Origin: Lonicera japonica
Taxonomy: Eukaryota > Streptophyta > Magnoliopsida > Dipsacales > Caprifoliaceae
DNA: 64,000 nt
Assembly (NCBI GenBank): GCA_021464415.1
Contig: CM038464.1
Location: 57,835,328 to 57,899,327 of the forward strand
Direction of reading: 5' to 3'
Shown here: positions 46,533 to 60,433 of the stretch, in pieces
How the letters are laid out: the number at the start of each line of letters is the position of its first letter
How positions within the stretch are numbered: the stretch's first letter is position 1
Position numbers and translations under genes: made by a program
The notes under the pieces: generated by a model
The model's database searches: none
The model's input: only the letters and a program-made list of their open reading frames with translations
What the model was told of the DNA's origin: nothing

Positions 46533-49500
46533 TTAAATTAGGGCTTGTTTTCTGAGAGCCAACAGCTTGTTTAGTGCATTCATATAGGCTCGAGCAGCAG
46601 CCATAGTCATATCCAGTCCTCCACCAATCCCACTGCCAAAATTGAGATCAATTAAGGAAAGTTAATCATACTCCTAATATGTTAAAAAATTCAAAATATA
46701 CATAAAGGAAAATTAAAACATTTTTAGTCTTAATTAAGAATTTCATTTTAATTATTACATTTTTAAGAAAACTATCGTCAATTTCAACTTAAATAATTGA
46801 TAAAGGTCGAAGTGATGACCATTTTATTGTATAAACTTAGATTATTTTGTATATTTTCATTTTCAAATTACTAGGAGAGTTTTTTCCTTATTTTAGTAAG
46901 TTAGATTTAGGAATTAAATTCAAAGATTTAGGTACTTTAATTATAAAGGATTTGATTCGGAATATTTTCGAAATATATCCTACTTAATTAAGATATGGAT
47001 TTGAATTTTATTATTAAAAATAAGTGATATATATGATTATTTTAGGGTGATTTTAAATACACCCACTATATTAAGCTTCTCACCCTACTTAAAAAATTTA
47101 CATTAAATAATTTTTACCTAAAATAGCTTAATTGAAATCTGTAAACCCACCCCACCAAAATATCCCAAGCTGCCGCTGTTTCACCCGAGCGAGCATAAAA
47201 CCCTTTCTTCTCTTATTATTCTCGTATTCTTTCATCCCCTTCTTCTCTAATTCTTCTCTCAATCTGCAGCCAAACTAATTCTTCTCTCAATCTGCAGCCA
47301 AACTAATTATGACTCTTTCATCCCATCTGCTGCGAAACTATTTTGAAGAAGATTGAAGAATATGATGTTGTCTCTCACTTCAACAGTATGTAAATTTTCT
47401 TCATTAATTCTATTTGTTTTGATGAAGTGCATCATTTATTGTCGTAATCTATATTTCTCTTTGGTTAATTTCCATGAATTAGGCATTAGCTTACTGAACT
47501 TTACTTTGTTAATTTCTTGTTATGTGTTTGTTTAGGGTGTGTTTTACAGAGAAATATATGTAAGGGATCTGCAGAGAAATATGCAGAGAATTTGTTAATC
47601 GTTAGTTAATTTCTTGTTATGAATTAGGCATCTGCAGAGAAATATGCTGAGTGTTGTAGCTTGTTGTATAGAAGATTTTCAGGAAAGTCTATGTAGGGGA
47701 TGGTTATGACAAGGTTGTTAGAAACTGAAGACTAAAAGAATACTAGAAATCAACAACTTAAAACCAACTGGATGATTGACTTGAAAACAAAAGCAGAAGC
47801 CCTTGGCTTATAACGCTTTACATGACCTAACTGAATGAGTAAAAATAGCCCACAATAGCTCAACTAATACTATGTGATAATTGAAACAAAGAAAATGTTA
47901 AACAAGTAATAACTACCCTAATAAAAGGGATATTATTCTAACAGAAAGGATGATAAACAGAAAAATCTAAAAATAAGGCACTACTCTTCATTCCTTCCCT
48001 TAAACTAACTGATGTATAAGCAATTAGTTTACTTCAGGCATCACACACACTCCTAACTGATCTCGAAGTTTCAAGTAGGCCTACAGCTTGTGTGGTTTTG
48101 TCATCAAGTCTGCTACTTGATCATTGGTTCCACAATGGACTAGCTCAATTACTCCATCTCGAGTTAAATCTATCAGAAAATAAAAACGCACATCAATGTG
48201 TTTACTGTGGCCATGCATGATAAGGTTCTTTGAGAGCTTGATGGTTGAGCTATTATCATAGATCACAGTAGTGCAGCCATTTTGTGAATGACTTAAATTT
48301 TCTAAAATTCTCCTCATCCACACTGCTTGACAAGCACAAGCTGCTTCTGCCACGAACTCGGCTTCTGTTGTTGAAAGTGTGACAATAGGCTGTTTCTATG
48401 AACTCCATGCTACTGCTCCTCCACTCAGCAAAAACACATACCCGGATGTGCTTTTTCTATCTTCTAAATCTCCTGCATAATCACTGTCAGTGAAAGCAAC
48501 CAACTCCTTATTTCCTCCCTTCTTATAAAAGATTCCATGATCAGCAGTCCCCTTCAAGTATCTTAGAGCTCTTTTTGTAATTTACACTGTCAGTGAAAGC
48601 AACCAACTCCTTATTTCCTCCCTTCTTATAAAAGATTCCATGATCAGCAGTCCCCTTCAAGTATCTTAGAGCTCTTTTTGTAATTTACAAGTGAAGCTCT
48701 GTTGGTCTTGCCATGAACCTGCTTAATAAGCTCACAACAAACATCATATCCGGCCTAGTTCTAGTGATATACATAAGACTACCTACTATCTGCTTGAAAT
48801 AGGTTCCATCAATTCTAACGCCTGATTCGTCTTTACTAACCTTGAGACCAAGTACAATTGGATTCAACACTAAATTACTTCCTTCCATTCCAAAGTGCTT
48901 CAACATTTCTAAAGCATACTTTCTCTGGCCCACATATATCCCATTTGCTATCTGTAACACTTTTATTCCCAAAAAAATTTTCGTTTTTCCCAAATTAGTC
49001 ATATCAAATACCTTCATCATTGACTCCTTAATATTGTTTCCAATTTGCACAAATCAAGCTATAATTTTCAATGTAATTGTCTGTTCCTACTACTTACAAT
49101 GTCAATTGCAGCCACTTATGACCTGCTGCCTCTGTTAGCAAATCTTGTGGATTGAGATTCATGAATTTTTATTTCCTTTCTAATTTTTCTTGGAAGGAAA
49201 CTGGTAATAACTGCATTATAATAGTTAGTTTTTATAATATATGCAAAGAATAATTGTCATCTACTACACAAATCATTGTTGTTATCATATCACCAAAGAA
49301 TTAATGTTCAATATTATCTGCATATGTATGTGTGCTCAATTCCTAAAGATACTAATATACAACCCCTTCCCTTGACTGCTTTCTCAACAAGCAACACCCG
49401 TCCCCTTTATCAAATTAACTTATTTAGTTCCCCTGGGGACCAAAGAATGAATACCCAAAAAAAAGAAAAATAGTGAAAATAGTTTAGAAGCGAAGAAACC

Positions 49501-52500
49501 CGACCAATAAAGGTACGAAAATGAGTTTAATATATTTGATTTACTTGTTTAATTAAATATAATAATTAATTTTTTAGACATTTTTAAGATAAATATAACA
49601 CAACTTTAATTAACTGGACAAATCTCCTTTTTTCTATTCAACTTTAATTAACTGAACATAAGTTCTTACAACCTACTGTTTATTTTTCTATTCAATAATT
49701 AGTTTTTCACATTCTTCATTCATGTTTATATAGATATATATATTTATGTATTTACATACATACATCAGTTTGTATTTTGATGTAAAATATTACTACGGAA
49801 GCATAAAAATCAGTTTGTCAAGCCGAGATTTGCCATGCCTGGGCGTTAATGTGACTATAGCTAGTCATGATACAATGTGTTTGAATATCATTGTGAATTT
49901 ATATATTCTTGCTGGTTTAATTAGTAAACTTTCTTTAGTTGAATAAAGATCAAATTATATTAGAATTTTAATTAGAGAATTTGATATTTATTCAACTAAA
50001 AGTTATACAAGTTCATTCATAATTTTTTTCCACCCTCACAAATCAACTTGTTCCACTAATGAGTTAGCTGCAGAGAAGTTAGAAGAAACTATAGATGATT
50101 TTTTTTCCTTATTTATTCTTCTTCTTCTCCACGTAATAATATTAGTTAAATAAAAATTCAAGCTTCAGAATATTCCTAACTATAATTAATCCCTTATTTA
50201 ATGACATTGACAACTTAATTAATTACGTGTGATTCATAGAAACTTCGCTCCATGTATAATGAAGTTTTCAACGTGATTCATAGAATCTTGGTTTTTTTCT
50301 AATACTTTTGGTGCTTCTAAGCCTTTGTTCCATTATTCCGGTAGTTCTTATTCCAAATTCGGTAATATGTCATCCCTTAGGTGATGTTTGGTTGATGTTT
50401 TGAGTTGAGTTTTTAAAATATGGTGTCATCCATATATATTTTTTTATCTAATTTTGATTTTTGGATTTAAAGTTATGGTGTTTTAAAAGATTTTTTAGAG
50501 AGAGAAAGTAAAGTGAAATAAATTTTGGGAAGTGTAAAAGTAGAGTTGATTTTGAGTTGAGTTTTTAAAATTTGGAAAAAAAAAACCCTTACCAAACAGG
50601 CCCTTAGTGTGTGAGGAAAAATATATTACCTATTGTGTTTAGGCTATGTATTATATAATTATTTTGTATATGAACTTCTAAAAAAAATAGATTACTTGTT
50701 GTGCTTAAAGCTTTCAAACCCATATACAACACGAAATTGTAGTAGAACATAGAGAATTGATACACAAATAATTGTTTATTTATTTTGGTATATTCTAAAC
50801 CTATGGATTATTTATGAAACATTTTTTGTACAGCTTAATAGTAAAAGTGACTCAGAATCACCAAGTCATGAGGCATTCTATACAGAAGAAAATAATGTGA
50901 GATGTGATGATGTGGGATGGGATTGTACAAAATATTTTGTTACAAATCAGGTTCCTTTTTAATCTCACACTTTAACTTAATTATGTGAGATTGTGCTATT
51001 AACCCTTCAAATTTACTTATAAGAAACTTATATCCAATAGGTTTTCAATTCATGTGATGAGCTCACTGGATGGTGCAAAGAAGTTGGTAAAAATTGTGGG
51101 ACAATTGTTGGCATCAAGAAGTTCGATAATAAAAAGTATGGACGCAAAGCTAGAATTAGTTATGCTTGTGAGCGGAGTGGTCAATTTAGAGATAGTAGCT
51201 AGAAGAACATTGTTGAACCTATGAGACGCACACGTACCAAAAAGTGTGGGTGTCCATTTTTTCTTAAAGGTGTAAAAATTCCTGATGAAGACCAGTGGAA
51301 GGTTCAAGTTATATGTGGGAGGCACAATCATCCTGTGGAGAAAGACCCGACTTTTGAAGGTCACGCTTTTGCTGGGCGATTGTCAACTGACGAACAAAAA
51401 GTTGTCCGTGACTTGACCATATGTGGGGTTAAACCGAAAGAAATCCTTCGGGTTCTTAAACAAAATGATCCTACTAATGCTTCAACAATTGAAACCATAT
51501 ACAATTTCAAGGCAAAGTATCGGATTGGTGAGATGCAAGGGAGGTCCCAAATGCGACATTTATTACAGATTTTGGATGAAAGGAACTATGTAGAGTTTCA
51601 TAGGAGAAATGAAGACACGGAGGAGGTTTTGGATATCTTTTTTACACATCCATATTCTTCACAACTACTTAAGTGTTTTCCTGAAGTCTTGATTATGGAC
51701 TGCACTTACAAGACAAACAGGCATGGCCTGCCTTTATTGGAGATATGTGGAGTCACATCTACAGGTAAGACCTTTATTGCTGCACATGCATACTTAAAAC
51801 AAGAGATCGAGGGAAGTTATAGATGGGCATTACAGTGTTTAAAGGATATCATTAATCCATTTGTAACACCTCTGTTATAGTCACTGATCGTGATTTAGCA
51901 TTAATGAATGCCATTTATATAACATTTCCTAATGTTGCACACCTTCTGTGCAAATGGCATATATCTAAGAATGTTGAAGGTCGCGATAAGTCAGCATTCA
52001 CTACAAATAAAGAATGGGAGGTATTCTTTGATTCGTTCCATGACCTGATTAGATGTGCCACTGAAGAGTCTTTTGATGAAGAATTACAAATAATTATGCT
52101 AAAATATAAGGAGAAGAAACATTAAGATCTTCTCAAGTACATCATTGACACGTGGTTCTCCAGCTATAAGACACGGTTTGTTTGTGCATGGACAAATTCA
52201 ATTATGCATTTTGGTAATGTAACCACCAACAGGGTCGAGTCACAACATGCAGCACTAAAGAAGTACTTGGGTTCATCGCAAGGGGATTTGGTTGACAATT
52301 TTAAAATGACCCATAACCTTCTTATATCACAACATGTAGCTATTAGAGCATCATTTCAAAAATCTTTGAGTTATAATATGCACGACCACCGTATACCCGA
52401 CTTCAATTACCTAAGGGGATTCGTATCATGCTATGCTTTGGAGATGATTTTGGAAGAGAAAAAGAGGGGTGAATATATTGGGATCGATGTGTCAAAGTGT

Positions 52501-55500
52501 GGGTGTGTACTTAAACGAACCCATGGGCTCCCTTGTGCTCACGAGATAGTACAATGGAATCATGAAGGGCGTGGTATTCCATTATCATCAATCCATCCAA
52601 GATGGAAGCAACTTAGTGATATTTCAAGAAACGCACAAACTAAGTCCATTGATTGTGAGCGAGAAATTTCATTAGTTCGAAAGAGGTTTGATAGTGCATC
52701 TGAGGAACAAAAATGCATGATGTTGAAAATCCTTTTGGAGCTTGGAAATCCAGCCTCAACAAATTTGGAACCCCCTTCTAAAAATAATGTTGTCAGGGGT
52801 AGGCCAAGTAAAGCTAGAAAGAAACCATTGAAGAAAGAGGAAAATAACACAAAGAGGGATCTTTCCTTATTTGAATTTGCAAAGACACAAGAGGAACAAC
52901 ATATACAATTACCAGTTAAGTGCGCTACCACTAGAAAGAGGCAAGCCAAAGTTACAAGAAAAGACAGTAGCTCTAAGCCACAAAGTGAAGAATCGTGTAA
53001 GAAGACTAATAGCAAGAAACCTAAAATATCAATGTCACTGAAAGAACAAACAAATGAGCAGTACTTTGATTCAGTACTAGAAACCTTTGATCCAAAAATT
53101 AAAAAGTTTATTATTGAAAGGTTAGAAGATGTTGCACCGGACGGCCACTGTGGATATAGGTGTTGCGCAGAATTTTTGGGATTGAGCCGAGATGATGGAT
53201 GGAAGTTTGTCAGGCAAAGGATGTTGGTAGAACTGACATTGCACAAAGGCTTACATATAGGTATGCTAGGAGGTGAAAAAAGTTATCGTGAAATGGAGAT
53301 TGCACTAGATTATTTTGACATATATGGGTGTTCTAAGAAGTATTGGATGCAATTTCCTGCAATGGGTTGTTTACTTGCAACAACATTTAATTGTGTGCTT
53401 TGTGTTCTCTCACCAAAACAATATATTACATATTTACCTTTGCGGCTAGGTCCAGTGGATGAGATAAAGATTGTTCAAATGGTTTTATATGATGATAATC
53501 ATTTCTTGAAATTCTATTGGAAGGAGGGTGCTCTAATTCCACCTATTATACCAGGCTGGCGCAACCATCGATATCCCGATGCAAGTATATGGGAACATAT
53601 TCTTTTTGACCGCATAAGTGAGTGGAAAAATGTTATTGGCTATCCCTTAGTAGAGGCCCCTTCACTTGAAGATGAGTTGGTAAGTAGTCATTTATAACAC
53701 CATTAAAACACATTATTAATTTTGTTAGTTTCTCTACAACAATGGATACTTCAAACATAATTATTAGTTATAGAAATGTGCGGTGGTTGAGATTTAACAA
53801 TGGTTATAATTAATACTATTATAATTTTATAGTTTTAATTTGATTTTAATAACACTTTGATTTTTTTTCTATAATTGTAGCTAAGCGCGCTAAAGGTGCT
53901 GACTGGCGCAAGCTAATTTTGAGGTCCCTTCAATCCAAGATATAGAGTCTGGTAATTAGTCCTTTATAGCATCATAAAAGTCATTTTTGATTTTGTTGAT
54001 TTCTCTAAATGATGGCTAATTCATACATTTTTACTATTTATATAAGTATATATGAGTTTATGGTAGAATGGTTAGTAGTTTTTCAATTATATTTTTACAA
54101 ATTCACAATGAACTTGAACTAGGTTATAAGATTATGAAAACAAATTATTGTTAGACATTTTGTTTTTAATATAGAACTAGGCTATTTAATTTTATTTTTT
54201 TATGTAATTGCAGCTGAGCGCTTTTAAGTTGCTGACTGGTGAAAGATGATTTCAGTGATTGTTGGCTTCGACATTCCTTCTTTACATATTTATTTCCTTT
54301 TAGCAGCGAACTTTTCTATTTAGCAAGATTTTTTTTAAGTACTAACCTTCTTTAATTTTGTTTTTAGTTTGACCATGCATTAGAAGTGACATTGATGTTA
54401 GCATTATGGATCATATATTGTTTCAAATTTTAAAATAATTAGGATTTTTTACTGTCTTGGATTTTCGATGGGGTTAAATTATATGAAATTGTTATTATTT
54501 TGACTTTGTTATTACATTTTATATACAATTTTAAACCAATCATAGGAGGATTGAAATGTAGAATGCTTGTTTTGTTATGCATCGGCCAAAAGTTTGTTTT
54601 ATAGAGTTTATTTTTCGTGAAAATGGTCATTTTCTACCCAATTCCATGCATATTGTGATAAGTTTTTTATCATTATTATTTTAATATTAGAGACAATTAT
54701 TCGACACATGAACATTTTTTTTCAAGGAAAACAAATTATAGGGAGCCCTTAGTGGCCATTTTTTCCTTGAAAAATATGAAAATCAATTATCATAGCTTCC
54801 CACATAATTTGTTTTACAAGTAATGAAGATAGCCAGTTAAAATAGTATTTTTCAAAGAATTTAGTTTTCAACATTTACTTGCTTGGAATTAATTTCCTTG
54901 CAAATTCCACTCATAATTAGATGAATTATATGCAATTGAATTTTTGTGGATAGTAACGGCAAACTATTCGTCACTAAATGCTCATTTTTATAGAGGTATT
55001 AGTTTTAATAAACTCACCCCACCTAAGGGATGAGTTGAAAGATTTTTTCAAAAATAAATAGGGTGAGAAGAAAGTTCTCTCAAAATGGGGTGAGAAGCTT
55101 AATCTAGTGGGTGCATTTAAAATCACCCTTATTTTATCATTGCAATCAATCAACAAAATTCATTGTTTTATAAAATATTTTGAGAAAATTTCTCATGTTC
55201 TTTGAAAATTTAATAAATATTGGTGTCGCTCTTATCCATTCAATAATCTAAGGTTGAAAAGGGTATTCTTCCTTCTCCCCGCTTCCACCATGCACCGTTA
55301 CTGGTTAATATAACCAACCTTCACAAGAGTGTGTGGGCACCTCCGGGAGAAGTAATGAGAAATTCGTAATTTGGGGGAGAGTACCTCCAGTTGCATAGCT
55401 TCACTGAATTTTCTTGATAAAAGTTTTACTCTAACCCTTGACTAAAGTTTTTAAAAAAATGGTCTATAGTAAAATTTATTTTTCAGGGTAGATTTGTTAT

Positions 55501-58500
55501 ATTGATTATATTTTAAAAAGGAATGGGTGTGGATTGTCCTTATATAGACCACTTCTTTTGTAATGAATTTTTATCATGAAAACGTTCTTTATAGGTTTGG
55601 GTGATGGAATTTATTGTTAAAAGGTTGGTTTTTTAAGAGACGGTTCGTACTAAATCTGAACATTTTATATGCATATATATATATGACTAAATTTCGTCAC
55701 CAAAACATTAGGAGATGTTTCTAGTTACAAAAATTTGTTGCTAATAGTGTGTTCGGCTTATAGACCGACCCGCACCTAATGGTAGCCGTTTGTATCTGTA
55801 TATATATATATATATTTACCATTCTAGATAAATGTGCATAGACAGCATAAAAATAGGAAGAGGAAGTAAGAGGAGAAGATGGAAATTAAATAGTTAACTA
55901 ATTAGGACTAATTCAGTTAAAAAAATTAAGATTAATTAATTACCTTATAATTTGTGGACCTGTAACTGAATTGTGTTCTTTGCTTAGTACAACCCTTATG
56001 GATGCTACTCCCTCAAGGCCTTCAGCCCCCAACTTCATATCGTACTCAACGATTTTTACAGGAACCTAATTTTACATTTCAAATTAATTAAAATAAATTA
56101 CAATTTTTTTATTTTATTTGAGATTTTGGGATCAACCTTTCCCTTTTTTAAACATGTATGGCTCCATTTGATTGCAAATATGGAAAAAGAAAATAATTTT
56201 AGTTAATTTGTATGAAAAGATAGAAAATAGATATCCTCCATTCTTTTATATTTTTGCTGGAAAATTTATCCTCACCACCAAGCAAAAAAAAAAAATTCAT
56301 GGAAAAACTTAAAAATCAATAGGATATCACCCCTATCACTCAACTTATTTTTTATCTTTTTACCAAAACTAACTCAATTTATTTTTCTTTTCTATCTTGT
56401 AATCAAACGGAGCCGTAAAATTTAATTTTTCAAAAAAAAAAAAGAGGGGGATATAATTTATAGGGTAAAAATCAAGTTATATGTAGGACTGAAAAATTCG
56501 CTGACATATTTCCCTATGTTTTTAGTACAATAATAAAGAAAATGTTAGTTTACTCAAAAAGTATTACCTTAACAATGTCATCAATTGCTTTGCAAGCCGC
56601 ATGGATTGAGTTTGTCCCAACTCCACAAGCAACATGCTCTTTTCCACAAGCATCAATTAGTTTAATTGTTGCCCTCGAGAGACTATTAGTGCTGCTTTTA
56701 ACCTGTCTTAAAAAATTAAAAAAGAATTAGAAAGTAATTAAAAAAGATACCAGTTTACACTTATCAAATTAAAAAGGAAAGCTGTATTTGTGCGAATGGA
56801 TTAGTTTATCCGTAAAAGTGCTTATTCGAATTCAGGAGGTCCCGAATTCTACTCAGAGCGAAAGCTATTCATCATGTGAAGGTTTAACGACCACAAACTC
56901 CATGTTATTGAATATAAACAGTCTACCTATTAGGCTTAGAATTGCGTCACACGTGAGGAGGCGTGTTGAGATTATGAACCCCACATTGAAAAATGAGATT
57001 CTCCCAAAATAATATATAAGATATAGGGATTATTTTATCTATTGTTAATTAATTTTAAGTTAGATGTTGAGATTATTAAATTTATGAAAATTACCTCCAT
57101 GTCAGTCAGCTTCCACGTCACTTCTGGTTGCAATGTTTCATCACCATCGCTCATTAATAGTACCAAATCATTATCCGAGAGAATCTAGAACCATAAGTAA
57201 GCCAATTCAATTCTCATTATAAATTTAAATAATTTAGCAAATTTAATAACTGCAAAAGAAAAATTCACATATGGAATATTGAATATAAAAAATCTAAATA
57301 TCAGCAATAATCTTAAAAGAAATCATTTTAATAATAAATTAATAATAAACCGAATAGTATTTATGTTTTTGAGATTATAAAACCAATCAATTTTTATATA
57401 GATATAGTTTATATGTCATGTTAAATTGTGCCTTAAGTTCATAAAGGCAAATTTTAACAATATATTTATTAAAAAAAAATGTTCAAATACACATTTAGTT
57501 GGGCGCAGAATCTCACACATAGGATTATTGTTTCAGTTCTTGCACAATGTAATAATATCTCCTGAAAAACAGGTATACAGTATCTCTGGATGTGAGTCAT
57601 CACCAAAGATAGATACCAAAAATTCAAGAATTGTATTCTTTAAAAAAGAGTATTTTTTAATTGTGTCCTAAAATATTTTAAACGAGACCGTATCTTAAAC
57701 GCCCCTTATCTTATAAAGAGGGTGCTAGTAATTGAGTCTCACCTTTTTCTTTTCAGCTAGTAATTTGAAACGCCTAAAAGCATCATCAAATTTTTGGGTA
57801 TCCAATTCATAGCCAAGCTGAATTAAGAAAATATTATCAAATTCACTAACAGTTTGAAAATTAATTGAGAAAAAAAATGGAATAAAAATTTAATAAGATA
57901 CAAAACCAACAATTATGGTAATTTTACTTTACTAAAAATAATTACCTCTAGAAATCGGGATTTCAATGCATGTCGACCGCTGAAAAATCAAAAGAAACAA
58001 TAGAACACACTATTAGAACTTTTTAATTATATTTTTTAAATCACCAACTTTTATATTTTTTTTATAGTTTCAAAAATTATTTTAAAACTTTAATGAACAA
58101 CGGGTATTTTAACTTCATTACGAATTATAGAGTACGTTTTCATCGTTTCAATTTTTATTTTTTTCAAGAAAATAAATTATTCCTAATCAACATTTGGTCA
58201 ATACGTAGAGCATCAATTAGCATGTAGAATTTGATTTACTATTGTAGCATTGCTGAATGAAGGAAGGTTCACCTTGTCTCAAAAATAATAATAATAATAA
58301 TAATAATGTATCAAATCTTAAGATATTATGAAAGAAAAACTAACAATTATATGGGGAATGTTCAGTCAACACACTACAAGAATTTTACCTTTTTATGACT
58401 ATTTTTTAAATTAACTTTATGTCAATTTTGGCAAAAAGGTCATAAAAGATAAAGTAATTTGATTTTATGACTTTTTTAAAAAAATAGTCACCTTTGTTCA

Positions 58501-58849
58501 TTTTTCATGACGCTTTCGGATTAATAATCATATTTTAAAAAAAAAAAAACTTTATTTCAGTTTTTGAAAATGTCACAAAAAGGTGAAACAATTTTATTTT
58601 ATGACTATATTTTGAAAAACAATCGCTATTATTTATTTTTCATGACGCTTCTGGATAAACTATCATATTTTTTATTTTATTTTTTTAACTTATGTTAGAT
58701 TTGAGAACAATATCATAACCGATGTTACAAAAATATCTAAAATTACATAACTTAGTATTAGTTTAGATAAAGAAGATGAAATTGGTTCATTTTATTACTT
58801 ACTTTCAAAAAAAATAAAAAAATTAAGAAATTATTCCCTTCTCTTCTTC

Positions 58850-58881
<32 letters not shown>

Positions 58882-60362
58882 CTTCTTCTTCTTTTACATG
58901 AAGTGATTAGATTTTTCCATTATCTCATATTTAATTAAAAAAAAGGGGTTTGGTTTAAAAAAGTTGTAAACTTTGTTTGATGCAGAAAGCGTATCAAAGG
59001 TCGGTTTAAATAAATCTAGTTCCAATATATAACAAGAATCAATTCTAGCGCAGTGGTGTAGTGGGTGTGTTATAAGTCCCTCTAATCGTGGAGTGTGGAG
59101 TTCAATTGACTATTTATTTTTGACCATTCATTAAAAAAGAATCTCACTTTATTTATGACTTTTTTTTAGAATACATATATTATTTGTGACTCTCAAACTT
59201 ATGCCCCTTTATTATTTTATAAAAAAATAGTCATAATTGTATTTTTATGATTTTTATAAAAAGTCACAAAAGTGTCAAATTTTTGTAGTGACACCGGGTA
59301 TAAAACAAAGAAATTTTACACTTGTCAATAATTTTTTCTCAAGTTCATAATTCAACGATCTATCCATTAGATTAGATCATTATTATATATATATATATAT
59401 ATCAAAGATGCATGCAAAAAATTTAAATTAATTGGAAGTACAAAAATCCAACATCATAATCATGTTACATACTAAATTATGAGCTTTATAAAATTTAAAT
59501 AAAAGTAAAAAAAAATATTAAATGGCTACAAAATCTTATTGATTTGAAACTTTGAGTGTTCGATAAACATAAGAAAAATAGCTAATCTAATGCTGTAATT
59601 GTTGAATTACGAATCTGAGAAAATTAAAAATATAAGAGGGTGTAAAACTACTTGATTTTTACAGCGGTGTAACTTGAACCTTGCTCTAGTTATATATATA
59701 ATTAACCCCTGATTAGGTTGAAATCAATGTTTTTTTAACAAATATAAAAGCCAAAGTGAATGGGAAATGCTATTTGTACTAAAATTTTGTACAAATTGAT
59801 ATAGCTCTAGTCCAATAAATTAGTGAGGCCATATGTAGTTAATGATCTTTCTATCTTTTCTTCTATTTAATTGGTGTCACCTCACATTGTAAAAAAATTG
59901 TTCATGATTTAAGTGTGTTTAGGATTGCTCAAAGTCAAGATGAATTTGAGAAATTACCTGAGTTTCCCAAGGACAATACCCTTATGAGGAGAGGGAGACC
60001 AACCAATTTCTTCACGGGAAAGAAACTCGTATGTAGATCTATTTTTAAGTACTCCATCCTGTAAAATATATTAGATTTTGAAATCTTTGGAATAAGATAA
60101 AAAAAGAATTGGATTTTTAGAATCATGTATTTGAGTTTGAAATTTTTTACAATAGTTCATAACTTTTTTTTGACGAATGTTGTGATTGAAAATACTATCT
60201 TTCAATGTTGTATTTTCCTGTTCCTCAACCTAGAGATACTGCATGTGACGAGAACTAAAATCTATAAATACTTGTTGCCGAACTATGAGATACTGAATTG
60301 CAATAGGGAGATACAATTTGGTAAATACTATGAACAATTATATATATTTGGATCTTCAAACT

Positions 60363-60433
<71 letters not shown>

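Larger units (their letters stand above)
47045..55128 (+). mobile_element. MULE DNA transposon (8,084 bp) in the last intron of IPMS copy 2
   Basis: Terminal inverted repeats of about 41 bp with two mismatches start GGGTGATTTTAAATACACCC on the left and GGGTGATTTTAAATGCACCC on the reversed right end. TTATTTTA flanks both sides (47037-47044 and 55129-55136). Copy 1 has the empty site (one TTATTTTA near 2416-2430). It carries a transposase-OTU gene, a copia fragment and a Tourist-like MITE. Confidence 0.92.

Noticed and set aside
52560..53246. 228-codon minus-strand frame opposite the MULE SWIM-OTU region
   Set aside because: Antisense shadow of the transposase-OTU frame; no domain recognised.
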